64,000 bases of DNA. Origin: Rhodanobacter denitrificans (GTDB taxonomy: Bacteria > Pseudomonadota > Gammaproteobacteria > Xanthomonadales > Rhodanobacteraceae). The notes beneath the pieces are model-generated. The model searched no databases and was not told where the DNA came from. It worked only from the letters and a program-made list of their open reading frames with translations. Where the stretch lies: contig NC_020541.1 of the NCBI RefSeq assembly GCF_000230695.2, forward strand, positions 558,001-622,000, read 5' to 3'. Shown here one piece after another: positions 34,605-43,671 of this stretch (the stretch's first letter is position 1; each line of letters opens with the position of its first letter). The position numbers were made by a program, and so were the translations under genes.

Positions 34605-35903
34605 ATGGCAACGATCGTGGGCAAGGGCTACCAATCCGGCTTCGGCAACGAATTCGCCAGCGAGGCGATCCCCGGCGTGCTGCCGGTCGGCCAGAACTCG
34701 CCGCAGCGCGTGACGCACGGGCTGTACGCCGAGCAGCTGTCCGGCACCGCGTTCACCGCGCCGCGCCATCTGAACCGGCGCAGCTGGCTGTACCGGATCC
34801 GCCCGGCGGCGGTGCACGAGCCGTTCGCGCCGCTGGCGCACGAGCGCTTCCACAACCGCTTCGACGAGGCACCGGCCACGCCGAACCAGCTGCGCTGGGA
34901 TCCGCTGCCGCTGCCGGAGCAGCCGACCGATTTCGTCGACGGCCTGGTGACGATCGCCGGCAACGGCGGCGCGGCCGAGCAGGGCGGCATCGGCATCCAT
35001 CTCTACGCGGCGAACCGCTCGATGCAGGGCCGCTTCTTCTACGACGCCGACGGCGAGCTGCTGATCGTGCCGCAGCAGGGCCGGCTGCAGCTGGCCACCG
35101 AGCTGGGCGTGATCGAGCTCGAGCCGCAGGAGATCGCGGTGATCCCGCGCGGCGTGCGCTTCCGCGTCGAGCTGCCCGACGGAACCGCGCGCGGCTACGT
35201 CTGCGAGAACTTCGGCGCACTGCTGCGCCTGCCGGAGCTCGGCCCGATCGGCTCGAACGGGCTGGCCAACGCGCGCGACTTCCTCACCCCGCACGCCACC
35301 TGGGAGGACGTCGAGGGTGCGTTCGAGCTGGTGACGAAGTTCCAGGGCACGCTGTGGACGGCCGCGATCGGCCACTCGCCGCTGGACGTGGTCGCCTGGC
35401 ACGGCAACTACGCGCCGTACAAGTACGACCTGCGCCGCTTCAACACGATCGGCTCGATCAGCGTCGACCACCCCGATCCGTGCATCTTCACCGTGCTGAC
35501 CTCGGCCAGCGACACGCCCGGCACGGCGAACGTGGATTTCGCGATCTTCCCGCCGCGCTGGCTGGTGGCGCAGCACACCTTCCGTCCGCCGTGGTTCCAC
35601 CGCAACGTGGCCAGCGAGTTCATGGGCCTGATCACCGGTGTCTACGACGCAAAGGCCGAGGGCTTCGTGCCCGGCGGCGCGAGCCTGCACAACTGCATGA
35701 GTGCCCACGGCCCGGACGCGGCCACCTTCGAGAAGGCCACGAACGCGGATCTGTCGAAAGCGGACGTGATCGGCGGCACCATGGCCTTCATGTTCGAGAC
35801 GCGCAAGGTGATCCGCCCCACCCGGCAGGCGCTGGGGGCGCCGCAACTGCAGCGCGACTACTACCGATGCTGGCAGGATATCCGCAAGCACTTCGCGCCG
35901 TGA
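34605..35903 (+). CDS. hmgA: Homogentisate 1,2-dioxygenase
   Basis: A 432-residue Fe(II) enzyme that opens homogentisate to maleylacetoacetate. Signature regions: [54 protein letters not shown] and [12 protein letters not shown] (iron-binding region). ATG 34605 has AAGGAG upstream and follows hppD by 11 bases. Confidence 0.95.
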   Translation: MATIVGKGYQSGFGNEFASEAIPGVLPVGQNSPQRVTHGLYAEQLSGTAFTAPRHLNRRSWLYRIRPAAVHEPFAPLAHERFHNRFDEAPATPNQLRWDPLPLPEQPTDFVDGLVTIAGNGGAAEQGGIGIHLYAANRSMQGRFFYDADGELLIVPQQGRLQLATELGVIELEPQEIAVIPRGVRFRVELPDGTARGYVCENFGALLRLPELGPIGSNGLANARDFLTPHATWEDVEGAFELVTKFQGTLWTAAIGHSPLDVVAWHGNYAPYKYDLRRFNTIGSISVDHPDPCIFTVLTSASDTPGTANVDFAIFPPRWLVAQHTFRPPWFHRNVASEFMGLITGVYDAKAEGFVPGGASLHNCMSAHGPDAATFEKATNADLSKADVIGGTMAFMFETRKVIRPTRQALGAPQLQRDYYRCWQDIRKHFAP

Positions 35904-35940
35904 CGGCGATCCCTCCACGCAGCAGGCACAAGGCGGCACG

Positions 35941-36927
35941 ATGAAACTCGGATCTCTCAAGGAAGGCGGCCGCGACGGCACGCTGGTGGTGGTCAGCCGC
36001 GATCTCTCCCGCGCGGTAACGGCGGACGGCATCGCGCCGACGCTGCAGGCGGCGCTGGACGACTGGTCGAACGCGGCGCCGCGGCTGAATGCGCTGTCGG
36101 ATGAACTGAACGGGGGCCGCGCCACCGGCGCGTTCGCGCTGGACATGGCCATGCTCGCCTCGCCGTTGCCACGTGCCTACGAGTTCGTCGACGGCAGCGC
36201 TTACCTGCCGCATGTCGAGCGCGTGCGCCGCGCGCGCGGCGCCGAGGTACCGGCCAGCTTCTACACCGACCCGCTGATGTACCAGGCCACCAGCGCCGGC
36301 TTCCTCGGCCCGCGCGACCCGGTGGTGGTGCCGAGCGAGGACTACGGCATCGACCTGGAAGCCGAGGTGGTGGTGGTCACCGACGATGTGCCGATGGCGG
36401 TCACGCCGGGCGAGGCCGCCGCGCACATCCAGCTGGTCGGCCTGGTCAACGACGTGAGCCTGCGCGGGCTGATTCCCGGCGAGCTGGCCAAGGGCTTCGG
36501 CTTCCTGCAGAGCAAGCCGCGCTCGGCGCTGTCGCCGGTGCTGGCGACGCCGGACGAGCTGGGCAGAGCGTGGGCCGGCGACAAGCTGCACCTGCCGATG
36601 CGCACCTGGCTCAACGACAAATGGTTCGGCGAGGCCGAGTGCGGCGTCGATATGCAGTTCAGCTTTGCCGAACTGGTGGCGCACGTGGCGAAGACGCGGC
36701 CGCTCACCGCCGGCACCATCGTCGGCTCCGGCACCATCGCCAACCAGGACACCGGCAAGGGTGCCTCCTGCCTGGCCGAGCAGCGCACGGTGGAAACCCT
36801 GCGCGACGGCCAACCGAGCACGCCGTTCCTGAAGTTCGGCGACCGCCTGAAGATCGACGTCACCGACGCCACCGGCGCCTCGATTTTCGGCGCCATCGAG
36901 CAGCAGGTCGAGCCGTACCGGAGATGA
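35941..36927 (+). CDS. Fumarylacetoacetate hydrolase family protein
   Basis: A 328-residue FAH-fold enzyme: YLPHVERVRRARG, FYTDPLMYQATSAGFLGPRDPVV, YGIDLEAEVVVVTDDVP (metal-binding E.E), VGSGTIANQD. In this operon it should cleave fumarylacetoacetate to fumarate and acetoacetate. It follows hmgA by 37 bases. The isomerase needed before it is encoded 20 kb away (56577). Confidence 0.88.
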   Translation: MKLGSLKEGGRDGTLVVVSRDLSRAVTADGIAPTLQAALDDWSNAAPRLNALSDELNGGRATGAFALDMAMLASPLPRAYEFVDGSAYLPHVERVRRARGAEVPASFYTDPLMYQATSAGFLGPRDPVVVPSEDYGIDLEAEVVVVTDDVPMAVTPGEAAAHIQLVGLVNDVSLRGLIPGELAKGFGFLQSKPRSALSPVLATPDELGRAWAGDKLHLPMRTWLNDKWFGEAECGVDMQFSFAELVAHVAKTRPLTAGTIVGSGTIANQDTGKGASCLAEQRTVETLRDGQPSTPFLKFGDRLKIDVTDATGASIFGAIEQQVEPYRR

Positions 36928-36978
36928 CGCGAGCCGCCACGCCGGCGCTGCGGCAGGTCGCCGCGACCGGCGTGCGAA

Positions 36979-36992
36979 TTGACCCGGATCAA
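36979..36992 (+). promoter_or_regulatory. FNR/ANR box for hemN
   Basis: TTGAC-CCGG-ATCAA, a full match to TTGAY-N4-RTCAA. A possible -10 CAGACT at 37015-37020 starts 29.5 bases from the box centre (class II position). The predicted transcription start is then at or beside the hemN ATG. Confidence 0.75.
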
Positions 36993-37027
36993 GGCATGCT
37001 GGCGGGTGTCCCGACAGACTCGGCAAC

Positions 37028-38428
37028 ATGGCCATTCCCATCACTCCTCCCGAATTCGACCCGGCGCTGATCGCCCGCTACGACGTGGCCGGGCCGCGCT
37101 ACACCAGCTACCCGACTGCGCCGCATTTCAAGGCCGAGTTCGACGAGGCGGCGTTGCGCGCGGTGATCCGCGCTTCCAACGAGGAGCCGATCCCGCGTCC
37201 GCTGTCGGTGTACGTGCACGTGCCGTTCTGCATGAGCCCGTGCTTCTACTGCGGCTGCAACCGGGTGATCACCCGCGACGTGACCCAGGCCGACCGCTAC
37301 CTGGAACGGCTGTACCGCGAGATCGAGCTGATCGCGCCGCTGTTCGACCGCGACCGGCCGGTGCGCCAGCTGCACTTCGGCGGCGGCACGCCGAACTTCC
37401 TCGACACCACGCACATGGGCGAGCTGCTGGAGTCGCTGGCGCGGCATTTCAGCTTCAGCCATGCCGCGGATCGCGAATACGGCATCGAGATCGACCCGCG
37501 CTTCGCCGACGCCGCCTACATCCGCGCCATGGGTGAGCTGGGCTTCAACCGGCTCTCGGTGGGCATCCAGGATTTCGACCCGGTGGTGCAGAAGGCGGTG
37601 AACCGGATCCAGAGCTTCGAGCAGACCCGCGAGGTGATCGAGGCGGCGCGGACCTCGGGTTTCCGCTCGGCCAGCGTCGACCTGATCTACGGCCTGCCGT
37701 TCCAGAGCGTGGACGGCTTCAGCCGCACGCTGGACCAGGTGGTGGCGCTGAACCCGGACCGGGTGGCGGTGTACGGCTACGCGCACCTGCCGGAAATGTT
37801 CAAGGCGCAGCGGCAGATCGAGGCCGCCGACCTGCCCGACGCGGCCACCCGGCTGGCGCTGTTCGGCCGCGCGCTGGAACACCTGTCGGCGGCCGGCTAC
37901 GTCTACATCGGCATGGACCACTTCGCCAAGGCCAGCGACGAGCTGGTGCTGGCGCAGCGTGCCGGCACGCTGCAACGCAACTTCCAGGGCTACTCGACGC
38001 ACGGCGATTGCGACATCGTCGGCCTGGGCGTCAGCGCGATCGGCCGCATCGGCGACAGCTACAGCCAGAACGCACGCGACCTGATCGGCTACTACGCGGC
38101 GCTGGACGCCGGCCGTCTGCCGCTGATGCGCGGCCTGCAGCTGGACGAGGACGACTTGATCCGGCGCGAACTGATCAACGAATTGATGTGCCACGGCAGC
38201 GTGGAGAAGCAGGCGTTCGGTGCGCGCCACCGGCTGCTGTTCGACGAGTACTTCGCGCGCGAGCGGCAGCGCCTGCTGCCGCTGATCGAGGATGGGCTGG
38301 TCACGGAAAACCCGCGCGAGATCCGGGTCACCTCGCGGGGGCGGCTGCTGTTGCGTATCATCGCCATGTGCTTCGACGCCTATCTGGACGACGCGGCACA
38401 GGCCCCACGCTATTCGCGCGTGATCTGA
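37028..38428 (+). CDS. hemN: Oxygen-independent coproporphyrinogen III dehydrogenase
   Basis: A 466-residue radical SAM enzyme of anaerobic haem synthesis, with cluster motif C68-x3-C72-x2-C75 and following C77 (FCMSPCFYCGC), then HFGGGTPNFL and the family GFRSASVDLIYGLP. ATG 37028 has no ribosome-binding site, which fits a leaderless message from the FNR-type promoter. It lies next to the fnr gene and is a classical FNR/ANR target. Confidence 0.95.
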   Translation: MAIPITPPEFDPALIARYDVAGPRYTSYPTAPHFKAEFDEAALRAVIRASNEEPIPRPLSVYVHVPFCMSPCFYCGCNRVITRDVTQADRYLERLYREIELIAPLFDRDRPVRQLHFGGGTPNFLDTTHMGELLESLARHFSFSHAADREYGIEIDPRFADAAYIRAMGELGFNRLSVGIQDFDPVVQKAVNRIQSFEQTREVIEAARTSGFRSASVDLIYGLPFQSVDGFSRTLDQVVALNPDRVAVYGYAHLPEMFKAQRQIEAADLPDAATRLALFGRALEHLSAAGYVYIGMDHFAKASDELVLAQRAGTLQRNFQGYSTHGDCDIVGLGVSAIGRIGDSYSQNARDLIGYYAALDAGRLPLMRGLQLDEDDLIRRELINELMCHGSVEKQAFGARHRLLFDEYFARERQRLLPLIEDGLVTENPREIRVTSRGRLLLRIIAMCFDAYLDDAAQAPRYSRVI

Positions 38429-38463
38429 TCCACGCAGCCCCAACCCGGCAGCCCATCATCATC

Positions 38464-39225
38464 ATGCAATCCAAGCCCATGGCAGGTCGTCTGCCCGAGC
38501 CGCCCAGCCCGATTGCCGACGACGGCGACGAAACGCGCTTCTGCGGCACCTGCGCGTTCTCCAGCGCGTGCATCGCGGCCGGCTACGACAAGCCGGAGCT
38601 GGCCGAGTTGCAGTGCCTGGTCGAGCACGTCGGCCCGTTCCGCGCCGGCGAGCACATCTTCCGCACCGGCGACCCGTTCCGCGCGATCTTCGCCGTGCGG
38701 GCAGGCACCGTGAAGACGCGCATGGTCGACAAGGAAGGCCGCGAGCAGGTGCTGGGCTTCTACCTGCCCGGCGAGGTGATCGGCCTCAACGCGATCTACC
38801 CCGAGCATTTCCCGTGCGACGCGGTGGCGCTGGACACCGCCTACTTCTGCCGCTTCTCGTTCCCCGCGATGAGCGCGCTGGCCTCGCGCATCCCTGCCGT
38901 GCAGCAGCATCTGTTCCGCATGCTGAGCAAGGAGCTGGGCACCGCCAGCCTGCTCGCCGGCGACCACAGCGCCGACGAGCGCGTCGCCGCGTTCCTGATG
39001 GACCTGGCCGGCCGCTACGCCGTGCGCGGCTTCTCCGCCACCCGCTTCCACCTCAGCATGTCGCGCGGCGACATCGCCAACTACCTGCGTCTGGCCGCGG
39101 AAACCGTCAGCCGTGTGCTCAGCCGCTTCCGTAGCCAGCAGCTGATCGAGATCGAAGGGCGCGAGCTGGAGCTGCTGAATCCGAAGAAGCTGCGCGAGAT
39201 CGGGCAGGCGCTGCTGCCGGAGTGA
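38464..39225 (+). CDS. fnr: FNR/ANR-type oxygen-sensing transcription regulator
   Basis: A 253-residue CRP/FNR protein. The [4Fe-4S] ligands are present: C27-x2-C30-x5-C36 (FCGTCAFSSAC) and C118 (HFPCDAV). Cyclic-nucleotide-like fold follows, then an HTH with recognition helix AAETVSRVLSRF (ExxSR type, recognising TTGA-type half-sites). Likely activates the boxes seen in this window. ATG 38464 lacks a Shine-Dalgarno; ATG 38479 is an alternative. Confidence 0.93.
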   Translation: MQSKPMAGRLPEPPSPIADDGDETRFCGTCAFSSACIAAGYDKPELAELQCLVEHVGPFRAGEHIFRTGDPFRAIFAVRAGTVKTRMVDKEGREQVLGFYLPGEVIGLNAIYPEHFPCDAVALDTAYFCRFSFPAMSALASRIPAVQQHLFRMLSKELGTASLLAGDHSADERVAAFLMDLAGRYAVRGFSATRFHLSMSRGDIANYLRLAAETVSRVLSRFRSQQLIEIEGRELELLNPKKLREIGQALLPE

Positions 39226-39248
39226 GCGCCGCGAGGCGCTCCGGGGGG

Positions 39249-39262
39249 CTGACACAGATCAG
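39249..39262 (+). promoter_or_regulatory. FNR-type box for nnrS
   Basis: CTGAC-ACAG-ATCAG: symmetrical C/G instead of T/A at the outer positions of TTGAY-N4-RTCAA. The best -10-like string (TAACCT, 39278-39283) is closer than in the other promoters. Confidence 0.55.
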
Positions 39263-39289
39263 TGTCCGTGCGGGTGCTAACCTGCCACC

Positions 39290-39331
39290 ATGGTGAATCA
39301 TTCTCGTTCGGGTTGGCATCGGCATGGCTGA
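39290..39331 (+). CDS. Possible 13-codon leader ORF overlapping nnrS
   Basis: ATG 39290 opens MVNHSRSGWHRHG and ends at TGA 39329-39331, overlapping the nnrS ATG (39324). It has no strong ribosome-binding site and may be chance. Confidence 0.2.
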   Translation: MVNHSRSGWHRHG

Positions 39332-40574
39332 ATCACGATCTCCCGCGGCGGAAGCGGTCGCACCGGCGCAGCTGACGGCGCTGCTGGCTTCCGCGCCGCA
39401 TCGGCCGCTGTTCCTGGCCGGTACCGTCGCGGTGTTGCTCAGCATGACCTGGTGGGCGGTGGAGCTGACCTGGATGCGCTTCGGTCTGGCCGGCTGGCCG
39501 CAGCCGTCGATACCGCCTGGCTGGGCGCACGCGATGCTGATCCAGTACGGCCTGTTCCCGCTGTTCATGTTCGGCTTCCTGATGACCACGTTCCCGCGCT
39601 GGCTGGGGCGGCCGGACCTGCCCAAGACGCGCTACCTGCCGGTGGCCGGCTGCGTGTTCGGCGGCTACGTGCTGGCGAACGTCGGCCTGCTCGACCTGCC
39701 GTGGCTGCTGAAGCTGGGCATCGCCGTGATGCTGGTCGGCTACCTGGTTGGCGTGTGGACACTGGGCGGGGTGCTGCGTGCCTCGGTGGCCGAGCGCAAG
39801 GGCCATGCGCGTTCCTGCCTGATGGCGTTGAGCCTGGGCTGCCTGGGGCTGGCGGTGTTCCTGGCCTACCTGTTCGGTGCGCCGGCCGATTGCGCGCTGC
39901 TGGCGATCAAGCTGGGCACCTACGGCCTGCTGCTGCCGATCTACTTCTCGGTGATGCACCGCATGCTGCCGTTCTTCACCGGCAACATGGTGAAGGGCTA
40001 CGAGGTGGTCCGGCCGGACTGGAGCATGCCGGTGGTATGGGCATTGCTGCTGGCGCACCTGCTGCTGGAATGGCGAGTCGCGCTGGGCTGGCTGTGGCTG
40101 GTCGACGTGCCGCTGGCACTGGTGTTCGCATGGCATTCGCTGACCTGGCGACCGTGGCGGGCGATGCGCCCGGGCATCCTGGCCGTGCTGCACCTGGCGT
40201 TCGCGTGGCTGCCGGTGGCGTTCGTGCTGTACGCGGTGCAGGACGTGGTGTACGCGACCAGCGGGCATCTGATCCTCGGCCGCGCGCCGCTGCATGCGCT
40301 GGCGATCGGTTTCTTCGGCTCGATGCTGGTGGCCATGGTGACGCGGGTCACCATGGGCCATTCCGGCCGCCCGCTGCAGATGGGCGCGGTGGCCTGGCTG
40401 TGCTTCGGCCTGCTGCAGCTGGTGGCGCTGCTGCGCATCCGTGCCGAGCTGGGTGGGGATGTCTACCTGTGGCTGGTGATCGCCGCCTACGGCTGGCTGC
40501 TGGCATTCCTGCCGTGGGTACTGCGCTCGGCATGGATCTACCTGACGCCGCGGGCGGACGGCAAGCCGGGTTGA
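39324..40574 (+). CDS. nnrS: NnrS-family haem-copper membrane protein
   Basis: A 416-residue protein with about 12 transmembrane helices. Family blocks: PHRPLFLAGTVAVLL, HAMLIQYGLFPLFMFGFLMTTFPRWLG, HRMLPFFTGNMVKGYEVV, HALAIGFFGSMLVAMVTRVTMGHSGRPL. NnrS proteins protect against NO and accompany denitrification genes under NNR/FNR control. The fnr gene is directly upstream and a box precedes nnrS. Confidence 0.92.
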   Translation: MAESRSPAAEAVAPAQLTALLASAPHRPLFLAGTVAVLLSMTWWAVELTWMRFGLAGWPQPSIPPGWAHAMLIQYGLFPLFMFGFLMTTFPRWLGRPDLPKTRYLPVAGCVFGGYVLANVGLLDLPWLLKLGIAVMLVGYLVGVWTLGGVLRASVAERKGHARSCLMALSLGCLGLAVFLAYLFGAPADCALLAIKLGTYGLLLPIYFSVMHRMLPFFTGNMVKGYEVVRPDWSMPVVWALLLAHLLLEWRVALGWLWLVDVPLALVFAWHSLTWRPWRAMRPGILAVLHLAFAWLPVAFVLYAVQDVVYATSGHLILGRAPLHALAIGFFGSMLVAMVTRVTMGHSGRPLQMGAVAWLCFGLLQLVALLRIRAELGGDVYLWLVIAAYGWLLAFLPWVLRSAWIYLTPRADGKPG

Positions 40575-40627
40575 ACGGAGCGCGGGCCGCGGCAGGGTGA
40601 CGCAGCGCGGCCCCGACAGAGTTCGGG

Positions 40628-40641
40628 TTGACCCAAGTCAG
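40628..40641 (+). promoter_or_regulatory. FNR-type box for the nirV-like gene
   Basis: TTGAC-CCAA-GTCAG, one canonical half-site and one G-ended half-site. A possible -10 TAGGCT at 40663-40668 starts 28.5 bases from the centre (class II). Confidence 0.6.
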
Positions 40642-40698
40642 CGGCGCAGCCGGGCGATCGCCTAGGCTAGGACGCGCAAGGACTCACGGAGACCGCCC

Positions 40699-40749
40699 AT
40701 GTCACGTCCACCGTTTCTCGTCGTCGCCGCGGCCGCAGCGGAGCACTGA
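40699..40749 (+). CDS. Possible 16-codon leader peptide before the nirV-like gene
   Basis: ATG 40699 with GGAGAC nine bases upstream opens MSRPPFLVVAAAAAEH, stopping two bases before the next ATG. The ribosome-binding site of the downstream gene lies inside this frame, so translation could be coupled. Confidence 0.35.
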   Translation: MSRPPFLVVAAAAAEH

Positions 40750-40751
40750 CG

Positions 40752-41516
40752 ATGCGCGCACGATGGGTCCTGGCTTGGCTTGGCCTGATGCTGGCGCTGC
40801 CGGCGGCGGCGGCGGACTATGCCGCCCTGCCGGGGGGCCGCTTCGCCAGCGTGCTGCCGGCCGACGGCAAGGCGGCAGCGGCGCAGGTCGCGCCGTTCCG
40901 CCTGCGCACCGAGCCGGTCACCAATGCCGAGTTCCTGGCCTTCGTGAAGGCCCATCCGCAGTGGCGGCGCGATCGCGTCGCCAGCATCCTGGCCGATCGA
41001 CGTTATCTCAGCCACTGGGCCGGTGCCGATGCGTTGGGCAGCGAGGTGCTGCCCAGGCAGCCGGTGACCCGGGTCAGCTGGTTCGCCGCCCAGGCTTACT
41101 GCGAGAGCGAAGGCGCCCGCCTGCCCAACTGGTACGAGTGGGAGTACGCGGCGGCGGCCGACGCCACCCGCCGCGACGCGCGCAGCGACCCGGCCTGGCG
41201 CGAGACCCTGCTGGCCTGGTACTCGCGCCCGTCCAATGCGCCGCTGCCGGCCATCGGCGGCGCACCCAACACCTACGGCGTGCGCGACATCACGCAGCCG
41301 GTGTGGGAGTGGGTGGACGACTTCAACGCGCTGCTGGTGGCCAGCGACAGCCGCGACCAGAACGACCCCGACGTATTGAAGTTCTGCGGTGCCGGCGCGA
41401 TCAGCCTGCAGGAAAAGGAGAACTACGCGGTGCTGATGCGCATCGCGATGCTGTCCGCGCTGAAGGCCGCCGACACCACCAACAACATGGGCTTCCGTTG
41501 CGCGAAGCCCCAGTGA
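40752..41516 (+). CDS. Periplasmic formylglycine-generating-enzyme-like protein (NirV-like)
   Basis: A 254-residue SUMF1/FGE-fold protein with a signal peptide (LAWLGLMLALPAAAA). Fold markers: FRLRTEPVTNAEFLAFVKAHP, QPVTRVSWFAAQAYCESEGARLPNWYEWEYAAAAD, GVRDITQPVWEWVDDF and C-terminal NMGFRCAKP. Such proteins (NirV) accompany copper nitrite reductase. Here no nirK or nirS is in the window; the SCO gene follows by eight bases. Exact role unknown. Confidence 0.8.
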   Translation: MRARWVLAWLGLMLALPAAAADYAALPGGRFASVLPADGKAAAAQVAPFRLRTEPVTNAEFLAFVKAHPQWRRDRVASILADRRYLSHWAGADALGSEVLPRQPVTRVSWFAAQAYCESEGARLPNWYEWEYAAAADATRRDARSDPAWRETLLAWYSRPSNAPLPAIGGAPNTYGVRDITQPVWEWVDDFNALLVASDSRDQNDPDVLKFCGAGAISLQEKENYAVLMRIAMLSALKAADTTNNMGFRCAKPQ

Positions 41517-41524
41517 GGTAATGC

Positions 41525-42097
41525 ATGAAACGCCTGTTGCCCCTGCTCGCGATGCTCCTGCTGTTCGGCAGCACGCGGGCCGCCACGCCGCTGCCCGGCG
41601 ACTCCGTGTACAACCTGCCGCTGCAGCTGACCGACCAGGACGGCCATCGACAGACGCTGGCCGATCGACGCGGCCGCCCGCAGCTGGTGACGATGTTCTA
41701 CACCTCGTGCCAGATGGTCTGCCCGCTGATCATCGACAGCCTGCGGCTGACCCGCAATGCGCTGGACCCGGCCACGCGCGCACGGATCGACCTGCTCGCA
41801 GTGAGCTTCGACCCGGCGCGCGACGGCGTGGCCACGCTGAAGAGCTACGCGCAGAAGCGCAAGCTCGATCCGCGCATCTGGACCCTGGCGCGCGCCGAGC
41901 CGGCGCAGGTGCGCCAGTTGTCCGGCGTGCTCGGCCTGCAGTACCGGCAACTGCCCGATGGCGAGTTCAACCACTCGAGCGAACTGATCCTGCTCGATGC
42001 CGAAGGCCGCATCGCCGCCCGCACCGCGCAGATCGGCAAGCTCGATCCCGGCTTCGTGGAGGCGATCCGCAAGGTGGTTGCGCAGCCGCACGACTGA
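41525..42097 (+). CDS. SCO1/SenC-family copper-binding thioredoxin-fold protein
   Basis: A 190-residue exported protein: signal peptide 1-20, copper motif C62-x3-C66 (YTSCQMVCPL) and distal H150 (FNHSSELILLD). The family delivers copper to oxidases or copper nitrite/nitrous-oxide reductases. In operon with the NirV-like gene, it more likely serves a denitrification cuproenzyme than cytochrome oxidase (inference). Confidence 0.88.
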   Translation: MKRLLPLLAMLLLFGSTRAATPLPGDSVYNLPLQLTDQDGHRQTLADRRGRPQLVTMFYTSCQMVCPLIIDSLRLTRNALDPATRARIDLLAVSFDPARDGVATLKSYAQKRKLDPRIWTLARAEPAQVRQLSGVLGLQYRQLPDGEFNHSSELILLDAEGRIAARTAQIGKLDPGFVEAIRKVVAQPHD

Positions 42098-42117
42098 GGG
42101 ACCCGCTCCGCCGCCGG

Positions 42118-42131
42118 CTGATCCATGTCAG
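42118..42131 (+). promoter_or_regulatory. FNR-type box for the CopD-like gene
   Basis: CTGAT-CCAT-GTCAG, the C/G-flanked variant. A possible -10 CAGACT at 42154-42159 starts 29.5 bases from the centre. Confidence 0.6.
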
Positions 42132-42185
42132 CGCGGCAGTGGCCGCCGGCGAGCAGACTTCCTGGAAAACTTCGGGAGACGCTGC

Positions 42186-42623
42186 ATGGTTGCCTGGTAT
42201 CCGTGGATCGTGCTGGTGCACCTGGCGTGCGCCATCGTGTTCGCCGGCGCGGTAGCATTCGAGGTGCTGGTGGTCGAGGCGCTGCATCGGCAGTTCGACA
42301 CGGCCACCATGCAGCGCATCGAACAGTCGATCATGGCGCGCGTGCGCCGGTTCATGCCGGTGATCGTGGTGCTGCTGTTCGCCAGCGGCTTCATGCTGTT
42401 CGACATCCGTTGCGACGGCCTGTCCTGCGTGGGCAGCCGCTTCGGCAACTGGCTGCTGCTGAAGGTGCTGCTGGCGTTCGGCGTGCTCGGCGTGTTCATC
42501 AACGCGATGTGGGCGATGCGCAGCGGCAAGATGGACGTCTGCCGCTTCCGGCACACCCATCGCGTGGTGCTGGGCCTGATGGTGGGCATCGTCTTCCTGG
42601 CCAAGACCATGTTCTACTTGTAG
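42186..42623 (+). CDS. CopD-like small integral membrane protein
   Basis: A 145-residue protein with four transmembrane helices and conserved helix-embedded His residues ([39 protein letters not shown]). Resembles short CopD/DUF2269-like proteins, which may bind copper or haem. ATG 42186 has GGGAG upstream. Between SCO and tpx with its own FNR-type promoter. Confidence 0.65.
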   Translation: MVAWYPWIVLVHLACAIVFAGAVAFEVLVVEALHRQFDTATMQRIEQSIMARVRRFMPVIVVLLFASGFMLFDIRCDGLSCVGSRFGNWLLLKVLLAFGVLGVFINAMWAMRSGKMDVCRFRHTHRVVLGLMVGIVFLAKTMFYL

Positions 42624-42649
42624 CCATCCATCTACACACGAGGTGCACG

Positions 42650-43150
42650 ATGTCCCAGGTCACGTTCAAGGGCCAGCCGATCAGCGTCGACGGCCAGTTT
42701 CCCGCGGTCGGTTCGACCGCGCCGGCATTCAGCCTGGTCGGCGGCGACCTGTCCGACGTGGCGCTTTCCGGCTTCGCTGGCAAGCGCAAGGTGCTGAACA
42801 TCTTCCCCAGCATCGACACCGGGGTGTGCGCCGCCTCGGTGCGCCGTTTCAACGAACTGGCCGGCAAGCTCGACCACACCGTGGTGCTGTGCATCTCGGC
42901 CGACCTGCCGTTCGCGCAGGCACGCTTCTGCGGCGCCGAGGGGCTGGAGCGGGTGACCAACCTGTCGCTGATGCGCGGGCGCCAGTTCCTCAACGACTAC
43001 GGCGTGGCGATTGCCAGCGGCCCGCTGGCCGGATTGGCCGCGCGCGCGGTGCTGGTGCTGGACGGCCATGACAAGGTGCTGCACGCCGAGCTGGTCAGCG
43101 AGATCGGCCACGAGCCGAACTACGACGCGGCGCTGAAGGCGCTGGGCTGA
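42650..43150 (+). CDS. tpx: Thiol peroxidase
   Basis: A 166-residue atypical 2-Cys peroxiredoxin reducing lipid and hydrogen peroxides with thioredoxin. Peroxidatic C60 ([15 protein letters not shown]) and resolving C94 (FCGAEGL). The family N-terminus ([22 protein letters not shown]) is complete. It starts 26 bases after the CopD-like gene and could share the FNR-type promoter. Confidence 0.95.
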   Translation: MSQVTFKGQPISVDGQFPAVGSTAPAFSLVGGDLSDVALSGFAGKRKVLNIFPSIDTGVCAASVRRFNELAGKLDHTVVLCISADLPFAQARFCGAEGLERVTNLSLMRGRQFLNDYGVAIASGPLAGLAARAVLVLDGHDKVLHAELVSEIGHEPNYDAALKALG

Positions 43151-43160
43151 GAACGATCGC

Positions 43161-43580
43161 CTACGGCTTGCCGATGCCCACGATCGGCACGCCGAACGGC
43201 TGCGCCTGCGGGTACAGGCCGAGGCCCAGCTTGAGGCTGCGGCCGATGCGCTCGGCGTATTCCAGCATCTGTGCGGCGCCGGCCTCGTCCAGTTCCTCGG
43301 CGGTGGTCTCGCGCCACAGCGCGAGCCAGCGGTCGAAGTGTTCGGCGCGGATCGGGTGCGGCCGGTGCGCGCCCATCGGGTTGCCGCGGTAGCTGCCCGC
43401 GCGCAACGCCACCGAGGCCCAGAACGAGGTCAGCAGGCGCTTGTGTTCGTCCCAGTCGTGCACCGCCGCATTGAAGATCGGGCCGAGCTGCGCGTCGCGC
43501 CGCACTTTCTCGTAGAAACGGTCGACCAGCCGGGCGAGGGCCGGTTCATCCAGTGGCGAGGATGGGTTCATGCGGGACAT
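43161..43580 (-). CDS. Group III truncated haemoglobin
   Basis: A 139-residue globin: LVDRFYEKVRRDAQLGPIFN, DWDEHKRLLTSFWASVALR, YRGNPMGAHRPHPI and proximal histidine in AEHFDRWLALW. Group III truncated globins are linked to NO or oxygen chemistry in microaerobic bacteria. ATG 43580. It is the second gene after azurin on the minus strand but is separated by a strong terminator, so it is expressed from its own promoter. Confidence 0.88.
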   Translation of the reverse strand: MSRMNPSSPLDEPALARLVDRFYEKVRRDAQLGPIFNAAVHDWDEHKRLLTSFWASVALRAGSYRGNPMGAHRPHPIRAEHFDRWLALWRETTAEELDEAGAAQMLEYAERIGRSLKLGLGLYPQAQPFGVPIVGIGKP

Positions 43581-43621
43581 GATGGATCCGTGCGCGGAAC
43601 GGTGTGTGATGCCCGTACCAA

Positions 43622-43655
43622 CAAAAACGCATCCGGCCATCACGGCCGGATGCGT
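43622..43655 (-). terminator. Rho-independent terminator of azurin
   Basis: On the minus strand ACGCATCCGGCC (43655-43644), loop GTGAT, GGCCGGATGCGT (43638-43627), then TTTTTG. A perfect 12-bp stem with a T-tract. Confidence 0.9.
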
Positions 43656-43671
43656 CGCTGGTCCGCCAAGC

